In this document: one piece after another, positions 20,906-29,781 of the stretch
Numbering within the stretch: position 1 is the stretch's first letter
How the letters are laid out: every line of letters starts with the position of its first letter
Origin: Hansschlegelia plantiphila
GTDB lineage: Bacteria; Pseudomonadota; Alphaproteobacteria; Rhizobiales; Methylopilaceae
Direction: 5' to 3'
NCBI RefSeq assembly: GCF_027922265.1
Contig: NZ_BSFI01000020.1
Coordinates: forward strand, 1-64,000
Length of the DNA stretch: 64,000 bases
Notes under the pieces: generated by a model
What the model was told of the DNA's origin: nothing
The model's database searches: none
What the model saw: the letters and a program-made list of their open reading frames with translations, nothing else
Position numbers and translations under genes: made by a program

Positions 20906-23900
20906 ATGCGCATCGAACGTCGCTACACCAAGGCCGGCCGGTCCCCTTACGCGGACATCACGTTCCGCAAGGCGACGAGCGAGATCCGCAATCCGGACGG
21001 CTCGGTCGTGTTCCGCGCCGCCGACATCGACGCGCCGGAAGCCTGGAGCCAGGTCGCGGTCGACATCCTCGCGCAGAAGTATTTCCGCAAGGCCGGCGTC
21101 CCGGCGCGGCTGAAGTCGGTCGAGGAGAACACCGTTCCCTCCTGGCTGTGGCGCTCAGTTCCCGACGAGGCCGCGCTCGCCGCCCTTCCCGAGTCCGAGC
21201 GCTTCGTCGCCGAGCGCGACAGCCGGCAGGTCTTTGACCGTCTCGCCGGAACCTGGACCTATTGGGGCTGGACGCACGACTATTTCGACACCGAGGAGGA
21301 CGCTCGCGCCTTCTTCGACGAGCTCGCTTACATGCTGGCGACTCAGAAGGCCGCGCCGAACTCGCCGCAGTGGTTCAACACCGGCCTGTTCTGGGCCTAC
21401 GGCATCGACGGGCCGAGCCAGGGCCACTTCTACGCCGACCACAGGACCGGCGAGGTCCGCCCCTCCCCGTCGTCCTATGAACGGCCGCAGCCGCACGCCT
21501 GCTTCATTCAGGGCGTCTCCGACGACCTCGTGAACGAGGGCGGCATCATGGACCTGTGGGTCCGCGAGGCGCGGCTGTTCAAGTACGGCTCTGGCACCGG
21601 ATCCAACTTCTCCGGCCTGCGCGGCGAGGGCGAGAAGCTCTCCGGCGGCGGGCGCTCGTCCGGCCTGATGTCGTTCCTCAAGATCGGCGACCGCGCGGCG
21701 GGCGCGATCAAGTCCGGCGGCACCACACGCCGTGCGGCCAAGATGGTCGTGGTCGACGCCGACCACCCGGACGTCGAGGCCTATGTCTCGTGGAAGGTGA
21801 AGGAGGAGCAGAAGGTCGCGGCCCTCGTCACCGGCTCGCGCATCGTCAAGAAGCACCTCAAGGCGGTGCTGAAGGCCTGCGTAAACTGCGACGGCGAAGG
21901 CGACGACTGCTTCCTGCCCGACCGCAACCCGGCGCTCAAGCGCGAGATCAAGCTCGCCCGCAAGGCGCAGGTCTCCGACAACATGATCCGCCGCGTGATC
22001 CAGCTCGCCAAGCAGGGCGAGACGGAGCTCGACCTCGAGACCTTCACGACCGACTGGGACGGCGAGGCCTACCTCACCGTCGCCGGCCAGAACTCGAACA
22101 ACTCGGTGCGCGTCACCGACGACTTCCTGCGCTCGGTCGAGACCGGCGGCGACTGGCAGCTGACATCGCGCACGACGGGCAAGCCCATAAAGACGCTGAA
22201 GGCGCGCGGCCTGTGGGACCAGATCTCTTATGCCGCCTGGGCCTGCGCAGATCCTGGCGTGCAGTTCCACACCACGGTGAACGACTGGCACACCTGCCCG
22301 GCCTCCGGTCCGATCCGGGCGTCGAACCCGTGCTCGGAATACATGTTCCTCGACGACACCGCGTGCAATCTGGCGTCGCTCAACCTTCTGCAGTTCCGGA
22401 GCGCGGATAAGACGTTCGACGTCGAGGCCTACTCTCATGCGTGCCGGTTGTGGACCGTCGTGCTCGAGATTTCGGTGCTGATGGCGCAGTTCCCGTCGCG
22501 CCAGATCGCGGAGCTCAGCTGGCGCTACCGCACGCTCGGCATCGGCTACGCCAACATCGGCGGCCTGCTGATGTCGTCGGGCATCCCCTACGATTCGCGA
22601 GAGGCCCGCGCGCTCTGCGGCGCGCTCTCCGCGCTGATGACCGGCACGGCCTACGCGACTTCGGCCGAGATGGCGGGCGAGCTCGGCGCCTTCGCCGGCC
22701 ACGAGCCGAACCGCGAGCACATGCTGCGCGTCATCCGCAACCACGCCCGCGCCGCGCGCGGCGAGACGGCGGGCTATGAGGGTCTGTCCACCCTCCCCGT
22801 TCCGCTCGACGTCGCGGCCTGCCCGGAAGCCGCGATCGTGACCGCAGCGCAAGCCTCCTGGGAGCGCGCGCTGACGCTCGGGCAGCAGCACGGCTTCCGC
22901 AACGCGCAGGTCTCGGTCGTCGCCCCCACCGGCACGATCGGCCTCGTCATGGACTGCGACACCACCGGCATCGAGCCCGACTTCGCGCTGGTGAAGTTCA
23001 AGAAGCTCGCCGGCGGCGGCTATTTCAAGATCATCAACGGCGCGGTGCCGGAGGCGATGCGCGCGCTCGGCTACGCCGAGCACCAGATCGCCGAGGTCGA
23101 GGTGTTCGCGGTCGGCCACGGCTCGATGCGGCAGGCGCCCGGCATCAACCCGACGACGCTGCGCGCGCGCGGCTTCCCGGACGAGGCGATCGACGCGCTC
23201 GAGGCCGCCTGCAAGTCGGCCTTCGACATCAAGTTCATCTTCAACAAGTGGACGCTGGGCGAGGCTTTCCTCACCGACGTTCTCAAGGTCCCGGCCGAGA
23301 AGCTCGAGGACCCGAGCTTCGAGCTGCTCGCCCATCTCGGCTTCTCCAAGGCCGAGATCGAGGCCGCGAACACCCATGTCTGCGGGGCGATGACGGTCGA
23401 GGGCGCGCCTCACCTCAAGCTCGAGCACTACCCCGTGTTCGACTGCGCCAACCCCTGCGGACGCACCGGCAAGCGCTTCCTCTCTGTCGAGAGCCACATC
23501 CGCATGATGGCGGCGGCGCAGCCCTTCATCTCGGGCGCGATCTCCAAGACCATCAACATGCCGAACGACGCGACCGTCGAGGATTGCTCGGCCGCCTACA
23601 TGCTGTCGTGGAAGCTCGCGCTGAAGGCGAACGCGCTCTACCGCGACGGCTCCAAGCTCAGCCAGCCGCTGTCCTCGCAGCTGATCGCCGACGACGAGGA
23701 GGACGAGGACGACGCGCTCGACGCGCTGATCGCCTCCCCCGCCGCCGCCCGCACCGCGCAGGTCATCGAGAAGATCGTCGAGCGCGTGCAGATCGTGCGC
23801 GAGCGCGAGAAGCTGCCGGGCCGCCGCAAGGGCTACACCCAGAAGGCGATCGTCGGCGGCCACAAGGTCTATCTGCGGACCGGCGAATATGACGACGGCC

Positions 23901-24601
23901 GCATCGGCGAGATCTTCATCGACATGCACAAGGAAGGCGCGGCCTTCCGCTCGGTGATGAACAACTTCGCCATCGCGGTCTCGCTCGGCCTGCAATACGG
24001 CGTGCCGCTCGAGGAGTATGTCGAGGCCTTCACCTTCACGCGCTTCGAGCCGGCCGGCTTCGTGCAGGGCAATGACACGATCAAGAACGCGACGTCGATC
24101 CTCGACTACGTGTTCCGCGAGCTCGCGATCTCCTACCTCTCGCGCTACGACCTCGCCCATGTCGACCCGTCCGACATCACGCCGGACGCGATCGGGACCG
24201 GCGTCAGCCAGGACAAGGCCCCTGCCTCCGCCCCGGTCTCGAAGGGCCTCTTGCGCGGCCGCCAGCTTGCGGCGGTGCCGACGACGCCGTCCGAGCCCAA
24301 GGGCGCGGCCGCGAGCAATGTGACGGCGATCGGCGGACGGCCGGCGGCTTCGGCGATCGGCGGAAGCGCAGCGACTGCGCTCAAGCGCGAGCCCGAGCCG
24401 GCCGAGGCGCTCGGCCACCTCGCCTGGGAGGCTCCGAAGGACGCAGCCCCGGCGGCGCGAACCGCCGACTCCCGCCGCCTCGAGGCGCGCCTCAAGGGCT
24501 ACGAGGGCGAAAACTGCTCGGAGTGCGGCAACTTCACGATGGTGCGCAACGGCACGTGCCTGAAGTGCGAGACGTGCGGCTCGACGAGCGGGTGCAGCTG
24601 A
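20906..24601 (+). CDS. nrdJ: adenosylcobalamin-dependent ribonucleotide reductase (class II)
   Basis: Reduces ribonucleotides to deoxyribonucleotides with a B12-generated thiyl radical, independent of oxygen. The 1231-aa chain has the reductase barrel with [20 protein letters not shown], active-site segments [20 protein letters not shown] and [16 protein letters not shown] long insert and a C-terminal cysteine cluster ([20 protein letters not shown]) follow; the last is the redox/zinc tail of the alphaproteobacterial form. Start ATG 20906. The promoter carries an NrdR box. The stop is directly followed by the reverse-transcriptase island. Confidence 0.97.
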   Translation: MRIERRYTKAGRSPYADITFRKATSEIRNPDGSVVFRAADIDAPEAWSQVAVDILAQKYFRKAGVPARLKSVEENTVPSWLWRSVPDEAALAALPESERFVAERDSRQVFDRLAGTWTYWGWTHDYFDTEEDARAFFDELAYMLATQKAAPNSPQWFNTGLFWAYGIDGPSQGHFYADHRTGEVRPSPSSYERPQPHACFIQGVSDDLVNEGGIMDLWVREARLFKYGSGTGSNFSGLRGEGEKLSGGGRSSGLMSFLKIGDRAAGAIKSGGTTRRAAKMVVVDADHPDVEAYVSWKVKEEQKVAALVTGSRIVKKHLKAVLKACVNCDGEGDDCFLPDRNPALKREIKLARKAQVSDNMIRRVIQLAKQGETELDLETFTTDWDGEAYLTVAGQNSNNSVRVTDDFLRSVETGGDWQLTSRTTGKPIKTLKARGLWDQISYAAWACADPGVQFHTTVNDWHTCPASGPIRASNPCSEYMFLDDTACNLASLNLLQFRSADKTFDVEAYSHACRLWTVVLEISVLMAQFPSRQIAELSWRYRTLGIGYANIGGLLMSSGIPYDSREARALCGALSALMTGTAYATSAEMAGELGAFAGHEPNREHMLRVIRNHARAARGETAGYEGLSTLPVPLDVAACPEAAIVTAAQASWERALTLGQQHGFRNAQVSVVAPTGTIGLVMDCDTTGIEPDFALVKFKKLAGGGYFKIINGAVPEAMRALGYAEHQIAEVEVFAVGHGSMRQAPGINPTTLRARGFPDEAIDALEAACKSAFDIKFIFNKWTLGEAFLTDVLKVPAEKLEDPSFELLAHLGFSKAEIEAANTHVCGAMTVEGAPHLKLEHYPVFDCANPCGRTGKRFLSVESHIRMMAAAQPFISGAISKTINMPNDATVEDCSAAYMLSWKLALKANALYRDGSKLSQPLSSQLIADDEEDEDDALDALIASPAAARTAQVIEKIVERVQIVREREKLPGRRKGYTQKAIVGGHKVYLRTGEYDDGRIGEIFIDMHKEGAAFRSVMNNFAIAVSLGLQYGVPLEEYVEAFTFTRFEPAGFVQGNDTIKNATSILDYVFRELAISYLSRYDLAHVDPSDITPDAIGTGVSQDKAPASAPVSKGLLRGRQLAAVPTTPSEPKGAAASNVTAIGGRPAASAIGGSAATALKREPEPAEALGHLAWEAPKDAAPAARTADSRRLEARLKGYEGENCSECGNFTMVRNGTCLKCETCGSTSGCS

Positions 24602-24624
24602 GGGCGCCTTAATATGTGGAGGGA

Positions 24625-24762
24625 GACCCAAAGTTGGGAATTCCGACCCAAAGTTTGAAACAAGCAGGTCCGTCCGCCAATCCGGCGGACGGGCCGATGG
24701 CCCGGCGGACCGCCACTCAAGAAGGTTCGCCGTTGGGAATTGGGGTTGAGGACCGCCACTCA
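24625..24762 (+). repeat. cluster of short direct repeats upstream of the RT
   Basis: Three exact direct repeats are interleaved just after nrdJ: GACCCAAAGTT at 24625-24635 and 24645-24655 (20-base period), GTTGGGAATT at 24633-24642 and 24732-24741, and GACCGCCACTCA at 24708-24719 and 24751-24762. They mark the left edge of the RT island and could be insertion scars or part of the RNA element. Confidence 0.55.
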
Positions 24763-25016
24763 GTCGAGCGGTGCGATCTCCCCCTCAGCTGATCGCAGGC
24801 GGAAGGCCTGCGAGTTACGAGTTAAGCCTGTCAAGTCTCGCCGCGAAGATCAGGTTGATGATCGACAAGGTCATCTCCATGGTCGGATCGACGGAACATC
24901 CTGGCAGGATGGCCGACAACCCGATGAGGGTTGCGCGTCCAGCGTACTCGACTGCGTTGAATTCGGCACTTTAGAGGAACGATGGTCCTCGACTAGAAAC
25001 GGCAAGGGACGCTGGC
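24668..25016 (+). ncRNA. candidate structured RNA upstream of the reverse transcriptase
   Basis: Non-coding stretch with several strong hairpins: CCGTCCGCC/GGCGGACGG (24670-24678 with 24684-24692, loop AATCC), CGCAGGC/GCCTGCG (24794-24800 with 24806-24812, loop GGAAG), CATCCTG/CAGGATG (24897-24903 with 24905-24911) and GAGGA/TCCTC (24974-24978 with 24986-24990). Several defence RTs (DRT2, DRT3, DRT9) are known to use a non-coding RNA encoded directly upstream of the RT, and this region has that position, size and fold richness. Exact ends and the template segment are unknown. Confidence 0.5.
24771..24974 (+). other. open frame inside the candidate RNA (possible repeat-encoded product)
   Basis: A 67-codon frame from GTG 24771 to a stop at 24972-24974 runs through the putative RNA; the frame is open from 24750. 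It encodes a helix-prone stretch (SLSSLAAKIRLMIDKVISMV). There is no good ribosome-binding site and no family match, so as a normal gene it is doubtful. It is recorded because DRT2 makes tandem cDNA from its RNA that creates a long repeat-encoded frame. Whether this frame stays open across a template junction cannot be judged without knowing the template ends. Confidence 0.2.
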
Positions 25017-25057
25017 ATGACGGTATGCCGAACCCTCGAACAGAATCAGCGTCCCTT
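25004..25057 (+). promoter_or_regulatory. hairpin enclosing the RT ribosome-binding site and start codon
   Basis: AAGGGACGCTG (25004-25014) is exactly complementary to CAGCGTCCCTT (25047-25057). Inside the loop GCAT (25015-25018) can pair with ATGC (25025-25028). The outer arm contains the Shine-Dalgarno AAGGGA and the inner arm contains the ATG of the RT at 25017. If formed in the mRNA it would block translation, or it may be the 3' stem of the upstream RNA element. Confidence 0.6.
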
Positions 25058-26594
25058 CTCGCAGCCTCCCCGGCCCTGGGTCCTGCCCAAGGCCAAGCTG
25101 AAGACCTACCGCCACTTCGACGCGATCATGTCGATCGAGCAGGCGGAGGCCCTCGCCAACGACCCGGCGCGCGTCGCCGCACACGCCTTCTACCCGCTGC
25201 TTCGCTTCGACGAGATCAAGCGGTATTTCCGGCGCCGGGACCAGCCGCACCGCCCGTCGAAGCTGCGGCCGCTGCGCTACGCCGCCAGAAGCGACGCCTA
25301 CATCTACATGCGCTACCGGGACTGGCTCTCAGCGCTCTACGAGGAACGGCTGATGGCCGAAGGCCTCGACGACGTCGTGTTGGCCTACAGGCGCGTCGCG
25401 AGCCCTTACAGGCCGGGCAACAAGTGCAACATCGACTTCGCGTACGACGCGGTCAACCACATCCGGCGGCTCGGCGACTGCTACGCAATCTGCCTCGACA
25501 TCAAGAGCTTCTTCGAGAACCTCGACCACGCGAGACTGAAGCGCGTCTGGGCCTCGGTCCTTGGCCTTCCTGATCTTCCGCCCGATCACTATCGGGTTTT
25601 CCGAAGTCTGACGAAATACGTCCAGGCAGACCTGTTCGAGGTGTACCGCCGCCTCGGGATCTGGGGGCAGAAGACCGTCGGCGGCCGTCCGACACCCGTC
25701 GAAGGATATCTCGTCGACCGACGGAAGATCCCGGTCCGGCTCTGCGACGCCGAGACCATGCGGGAGATCGTGTTCGGCGACGGCGGCAAGCACGATCGGA
25801 TCGCCGAGGTAAGGACAGAGGCCTACGGCATCCCGCAGGGCACCCCGATTTCGGACCTGCTGGCCAACATGTACATGCTGGACTTCGACGCGGAGATGAA
25901 GAAACTCGCAGCCTCCAGCGGCGGCGTCTACATGCGCTACAGCGACGACATCCTGTTCGTCGTCCCGGCCGAAGACATCGACCCGAAGGCTTTCGTCGAG
26001 GGGGTCTCTCGCTCGATCGGCACCTACGGCGATCAGTTGCAGATCGCCAAGGACAAGACCTCGATCCATCGCTTCACGCCGGCGGCCAAGGGACAGACTT
26101 GCCAGAACGCGAAAGAGGACGCTGAACGGCCATCAAAGCGGTTCGAGTATCTGGGTTTCAGCTTCGACGGCCAGAAGGTGAGGATCAGGGACTCGACGAT
26201 GTCCAGCCTGGTCCAGAAGGTTGCTGCGGTCGCCAAGCGCGAGGGCGTGGCCGCCGCCCTGCGCTACCCGTCAAAGTCCGTCGACCAGATCTGCGAGGAG
26301 TTCAACTACGCGGGTCTCTATGGTCGCTTCCTTCGGGTACGCGACTTCGAAACGGTCGAGGACAAGTCGGATTGGACGTTCTGGACCTACGTCCGGAAGA
26401 TCGAGTCGACCATGAAGGCAGATGGCCGACCGGCGATGCGACAGGTTCGGAATCTGAAGGTGCAGATCCGGCGGCGCTTCCGGCTGTACGTTCAGACGAC
26501 CCGCGACGGCGCTCCTGCCAGGGCGCTTCAGTCGGCGGCTGCTCGGTTGAGGCAGGCAACGCCATCGAACGCTGAAACCGCGGCGCAGGCCTAG
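25017..26594 (+). CDS. reverse transcriptase of the unknown-group / defence (DRT2-like) class
   Basis: 525-aa stand-alone RT. The N-terminal motif KLKTYRHFDAIMSIEQAEAL leads into RPLRYAARSDAYIYMRYRDW and NKCNIDFAYDAVNHIRRLGD. RT motif 3/A is CLDIKSFFENLDHARLK (about 160-176), motif B is EAYGIPQGTPISDLLANMY, and the catalytic motif C is MRYSDDILFVV (YSDD about 308-311). Then comes FEYLGFSFDGQKVRIRD (thumb side) and a basic tail. It has no maturase or endonuclease domain (not a group II intron) and no retron VTG motif. The conserved N-terminal block resembles UG2/DRT2 antiphage RTs as I recall them; subgroup not verified. ATG 25017 has AAGGGA upstream. Confidence 0.88.
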   Translation: MTVCRTLEQNQRPFSQPPRPWVLPKAKLKTYRHFDAIMSIEQAEALANDPARVAAHAFYPLLRFDEIKRYFRRRDQPHRPSKLRPLRYAARSDAYIYMRYRDWLSALYEERLMAEGLDDVVLAYRRVASPYRPGNKCNIDFAYDAVNHIRRLGDCYAICLDIKSFFENLDHARLKRVWASVLGLPDLPPDHYRVFRSLTKYVQADLFEVYRRLGIWGQKTVGGRPTPVEGYLVDRRKIPVRLCDAETMREIVFGDGGKHDRIAEVRTEAYGIPQGTPISDLLANMYMLDFDAEMKKLAASSGGVYMRYSDDILFVVPAEDIDPKAFVEGVSRSIGTYGDQLQIAKDKTSIHRFTPAAKGQTCQNAKEDAERPSKRFEYLGFSFDGQKVRIRDSTMSSLVQKVAAVAKREGVAAALRYPSKSVDQICEEFNYAGLYGRFLRVRDFETVEDKSDWTFWTYVRKIESTMKADGRPAMRQVRNLKVQIRRRFRLYVQTTRDGAPARALQSAAARLRQATPSNAETAAQA

Positions 26595-26599
26595 CTCGG

Positions 26600-26959
26600 A
26601 TGTTCTCACCCAAGACGATCCAGGCGCTGACGCTGGTCATCTCCGGCGGTTCTACCTCGGGCGGATCCAGGCCGATCGGCATCTAACGCTCGGGGCCGCG
26701 GCTCGAGGAGTTCATGCGTGGCTGAAACGTCTCGGTGAGGGTTGAGGGGTCGCGCGTGCCCGACCTCGCCCACGCCATCGAGATGCAGGTGGCGGGCGGG
26801 CGATCCACATCCTTCGCCAGATCGCGGGAGCGCCTCTCAGCCAATCGACGCCAAAATCACGGACTGGGCGATTGGCGTGGCCGCATGCTCTCGCACGTTC
26901 GCGCGCTCATCCGGCAGGCGATCCCTCCGGGCGCGGACGCGCCCATCCGGACCGACTGA
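26600..26959 (+). pseudogene. decayed defence-associated gene with two in-frame stops
   Basis: Starting five bases after the RT stop, one frame reads MFSPKTIQALTLVISGG, SRPIGI-stop-RSGPRLEEFMRG-stop-NVSVRVEGSRVPDLAHAIE before the similarity fades. Read through the TAA (26684-26686) and the TGA (26723-26725), it resembles the N-terminal helical domain of small proteins found beside abortive-infection and defence genes (pattern IYRSGPKLExFMRxCNV, from memory). The stops would replace Tyr and Cys. The 3' part looks deleted or frameshifted. Family assignment is tentative; the broken frame is directly visible. Confidence 0.5.
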
Positions 26960-26991
26960 GAGGCGTCGCGCGCGAGGCGCCAACCCTGCCC

Positions 26992-27074
26992 GTCATCCGC
27001 GGCTTGACCGGCGATCCATCCCCGGCGCGGACGCGCTGGGCGTGATGGATGCCCGGGTCAAGCCCGGGCATGAC
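26992..27074. repeat. alphaproteobacterial palindromic intergenic repeat
   Basis: An imperfect inverted repeat: the left arm starts GTCATCCGCGGCTTGACC (from 26992), and the right arm ends GTCAAGCCCGGGCATGAC (to 27074). The GGGCTTGACCCGGGCATCC-type sequence is a dispersed element very common between genes in Rhizobiales. It marks the right edge of the RT island. Confidence 0.65.
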
Positions 27075-27105
27075 GGCGGTGGATCACCACCGGCACGGCG
27101 CCCGG

Positions 27106-28158
27106 TCACCCCGGAACGATGCTTTCGTTCAGCCTTGAATCGACCGTCCGCACGGTGTCGTCGATCGCGGCGTTGGGCATGCCGATCTGGTTCGCGATGA
27201 GCTTCACCAGCAGGTCGACCCGCTCGATGAAGGGCGCGCCGCTCGCGACCGCGCGGGCGGCCGAAGACGGCTTCAGCAGGCTCTCGGCCGCCTTGGCGTA
27301 TTTCTCGAACGGCACCTGGTCCGCCGGATCGCCGCCGAGCTTCCGGACGATCGCGTCGACATGCTCGTAGATCGAGCGCGACAGCGCGAGGTCGCCATGC
27401 ACCGCATCGCGGATCGAGCGCGGGTCGCCCGAGGGCGTGACGCAGCGGTAGTTGCCCGTCAGCAGCATCGACCATTTGGCGAGCGGCACGAACAGCGAAT
27501 CGAACACCTTGAGCTTCACCGGCACGTCATGGCCGTCGAGCCTCAGCGCGTCGATGTCGGCCTCGAGCTCTTTCAGCAGCGCGTTGTGGGCCTCGTCCGC
27601 GAAAGTCGCGGCCTTGAAGTTGGTGGGCAGGCCGACATGCAGGACGTTCGCCGGCTCGTCCGGCGGGCGGAAGGCCTGCGGGTCCGGGGAGCAAAGCGAC
27701 ACCAGCCCCGGCTCGAACCGCTCCCACACCTGGGCGTTGGTGTAGGCCTCCTCGAGGTCCATGTCCGCAAGCGCCGGTATCCGCTTGAGATAAGGCAGCG
27801 GCGGCATGTTCATGATCGACAGGCAAGGCAGCTTCGCCTCGGCGATCTTGACCATGAGAACGCGGATCGTGTGGTTGGCGTATTGCGGCTCCTGCATCGC
27901 GAGGCCGACCAGATCGTAGCGCGAGACGTCGACGCTCTCGGGAGGCGTCGCGTCCAGTTTTCCCGGCAGGTCGCGCGAGAAGATCGACCGATGCTCCGGC
28001 TCGTCGCGCAGCTTGATGCGCACCTCGGTGCCGGCGCTGTTGATGAGGTCCGCGGTGCTCCGCCGGCAGACCAGGGTCACGTTGTGGCCGGCCATCAAAA
28101 GCTTCGTCGCCAGCAACGAGCCGTAAGACGCTCCGAGGATCAAAACGCTGCGCGCCAT
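27106..28158 (-). CDS. ketopantoate reductase-like (PanE/ApbA family) protein
   Basis: 350-aa NAD(P)-binding oxidoreductase. The N-terminal Rossmann motif is SVLILGASYGSLLATKLLMAG. The middle region includes AMQEPQYANHTIRVLM and the helical C-terminal part contains KWSMLLTGNYRC, as in ApbA-type dehydrogenases. The family reduces 2-ketopantoate or related 2-oxo acids. The glycine loop here is GASYGS rather than the usual GxGxxG, so the substrate may differ from canonical PanE. Monocistronic in appearance. Confidence 0.78.
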   Translation of the reverse strand: MARSVLILGASYGSLLATKLLMAGHNVTLVCRRSTADLINSAGTEVRIKLRDEPEHRSIFSRDLPGKLDATPPESVDVSRYDLVGLAMQEPQYANHTIRVLMVKIAEAKLPCLSIMNMPPLPYLKRIPALADMDLEEAYTNAQVWERFEPGLVSLCSPDPQAFRPPDEPANVLHVGLPTNFKAATFADEAHNALLKELEADIDALRLDGHDVPVKLKVFDSLFVPLAKWSMLLTGNYRCVTPSGDPRSIRDAVHGDLALSRSIYEHVDAIVRKLGGDPADQVPFEKYAKAAESLLKPSSAARAVASGAPFIERVDLLVKLIANQIGMPNAAIDDTVRTVDSRLNESIVPG

Positions 28159-28464
28159 CTCATACTTTCCATAGGACTCAGGAATCGCTCACCCCTAGCC
28201 GAGGCCCCGACCCTTCACAATGAGGCATTCGGCGGTGGCGCGAGAGACTGAGCCCGCCGGCATGTCCGAAAAAGACCGCGCGTCAGGACGCGGCGCCTGT
28301 CGACAGGCTTGCGATAGGGCCGGCTCCCGCCTCCCCTCAGCCCACCCGAGCGCGGGCGCGCCATGCGTCAGGATCGCCTCGATGACGTGGGCGTTGCTCC
28401 CGCGCATGTTTTCGCTGGCGCCGCGGCCTGACGCCGGCCGTTCACGCCAGCGAAAGCTGCAACG
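28159..28464. other. intergenic region without recognisable features
   Basis: About 305 bases between two minus-strand genes. Short frames are present but none has a family signature or good start. No RNA gene or clear terminator is seen. Confidence 0.45.
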
Positions 28465-29103
28465 TCACGTCGCGCGTAGAAGCCACGCCGTCTCCGTCGC
28501 CGGGCACGTTCCCTTCAGCCCGCCCTCGACCTCGGCGCTGGCGAGCAGCGCGACGTCATAGGCGTCGGCGTAGAGCGCCCTGACCTCCTCGTCGCTGACG
28601 GCGAACGGCGGCCCATCCATCAGCGTCTGGTCGTAGTCGAGCGTGACGAGCAACTGCTGCGCGCCGGCGCTGGTCGCGATGACATGAGCGGCGTAGCGGG
28701 AGCGGATCGGTTGCGGGAGAGCGATAAGGGCGGCGCGGTCCCAGACCGCGTCCACGGCGCCGAGCGTTTCGCGATCGAGCGCGAAGACGTCGCCGACGAA
28801 CACGTCAATTCCGTCGGTGCGGTAGCACGACAGGTCCCCGAACCGCTCGATCTCCGGAATGACGCCAGCCTCCTGGAACAGCTGCTCCACCGCCTCCCCG
28901 ACGAGCTCCACGCCGACGACGCGAAAGCCCCGGCCGCGCAGCCAACCGAGATCGAGCGACTTGCCGCAGAGCGGGGCGAACACCCGCGCGCCCGCCTTGA
29001 GCCCGATGGCCGGAAGATGCGTCAGAAGAAGCGGGTTCGGCGCCGGCTGATGAAACCCGATCGCCCCGTCCCGCCATTTGCGGCGCCAGAAGTCGTCGTC
29101 CAT
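28465..29103 (-). CDS. tpm: thiopurine S-methyltransferase
   Basis: SAM-dependent methyltransferase; bacterial members methylate thiopurines and can detoxify selenite or tellurite. The 212-aa protein opens DDDFWRRKWRDGAIGFHQ and shows RVFAPLCGKSLDLGWLRGRG (SAM motif I), VVGVELVGEAVEQLF and AVWDRAALIALP. All are standard TPMT landmarks. ATG start at 29103. Its physiological substrate here is unknown. Confidence 0.93.
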   Translation of the reverse strand: MDDDFWRRKWRDGAIGFHQPAPNPLLLTHLPAIGLKAGARVFAPLCGKSLDLGWLRGRGFRVVGVELVGEAVEQLFQEAGVIPEIERFGDLSCYRTDGIDVFVGDVFALDRETLGAVDAVWDRAALIALPQPIRSRYAAHVIATSAGAQQLLVTLDYDQTLMDGPPFAVSDEEVRALYADAYDVALLASAEVEGGLKGTCPATETAWLLRAT

Positions 29104-29208
29104 GGCGTGCCCCTCCGGCCGCGCCGGTCAGGCGACGCGCATGAGCGCGCGGCGCCTTTCGATAGACGAGCAGCGTGCTCCGGAAAACCTAGCCATCGTC
29201 GGCCTTCG

Positions 29209-29781
29209 TCACCCTTCCCCGCCCGCCATCTGCTGGAACACGCCGTCCCTGCGCACCAACACGTGGAACAGCGCCGCCGCGATGTGGAGCAGGACGAGGG
29301 CGAAGAAGCAGAAGGCGAGCGTGCGGTGGGCGTCCCAGAGCCAGGCGTGGAGTTCGCGGCTGGGGGAGACGATCGGCGGCAGGGTGAAGCCGCCCCACAG
29401 CGTGATCGGATAGTCCGCCGCCGACAGCATCGCCCAGCCGATCAGCGGCATCGAGACCATCAGCCCGTAGAAGGCGAGATGGGAGAGCTTCGCCGCGAGC
29501 TTCATCGGCTCCGGCAGGTCGGCCGGCAGCGCCGGCGCGCCTGTTGTCAGGCGCACGGCGATGCGGATGATCACCAGCACAAGCAGCGCGATCCCCAGCG
29601 GCTTGTGGATCGAGACCAGGGTCAGATGCGTCTGCGTCACCGTCGAGACCATGCCGACGCCGATGAACAGCATCGACAGGACGCCGATCGCCATCAGCCA
29701 GTGCAGCGCGCGCTGGAGGGGCGTGAAACGCGGGCGGCTCTCGGTCATGGCGGCGGCCCTCGGCTCGGAAACGATGGTCAT
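29209..29781 (-). CDS. cytochrome b561 family membrane protein
   Basis: 190-aa four-helix membrane cytochrome. It opens TPLQRALHWLMAIGVLSMLF, with a heme-ligand His in RALHW. A second His lies in SIHKPLGIALL, and two more in the C-terminal helices (LHAWLWDAHRTLAFCFF, LVLLHIAAALFHVLV). It transfers electrons between the quinone pool and a periplasmic partner. It overlaps the upstream catalase-like gene by four bases, so the peroxidase is the likely electron acceptor or partner. Confidence 0.93.
   Translation of the reverse strand: MTIVSEPRAAAMTESRPRFTPLQRALHWLMAIGVLSMLFIGVGMVSTVTQTHLTLVSIHKPLGIALLVLVIIRIAVRLTTGAPALPADLPEPMKLAAKLSHLAFYGLMVSMPLIGWAMLSAADYPITLWGGFTLPPIVSPSRELHAWLWDAHRTLAFCFFALVLLHIAAALFHVLVRRDGVFQQMAGGEG

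Noticed and set aside
21155..24631. 1158-codon open frame opposite nrdJ
   Set aside because: Mirror of a highly GC-biased real gene; low-complexity Arg/Leu/Val/Asp/Glu composition and no family motifs.
24740..25573. 277-codon frame running through the RNA region into the RT
   Set aside because: Overlaps the RT in another frame, and its sequence past 25017 is a shadow of RT codons.
25017..26594. RT as part of a retron or group II intron
   Set aside because: No VTG motif or msr/msd-like paired ends recognised, and no maturase or HNH domain after the thumb.
26992..27074. Inverted repeat as a CRISPR unit or transposon end
   Set aside because: A single copy with no spacer array or transposase; matches the common Rhizobiales intergenic palindrome.
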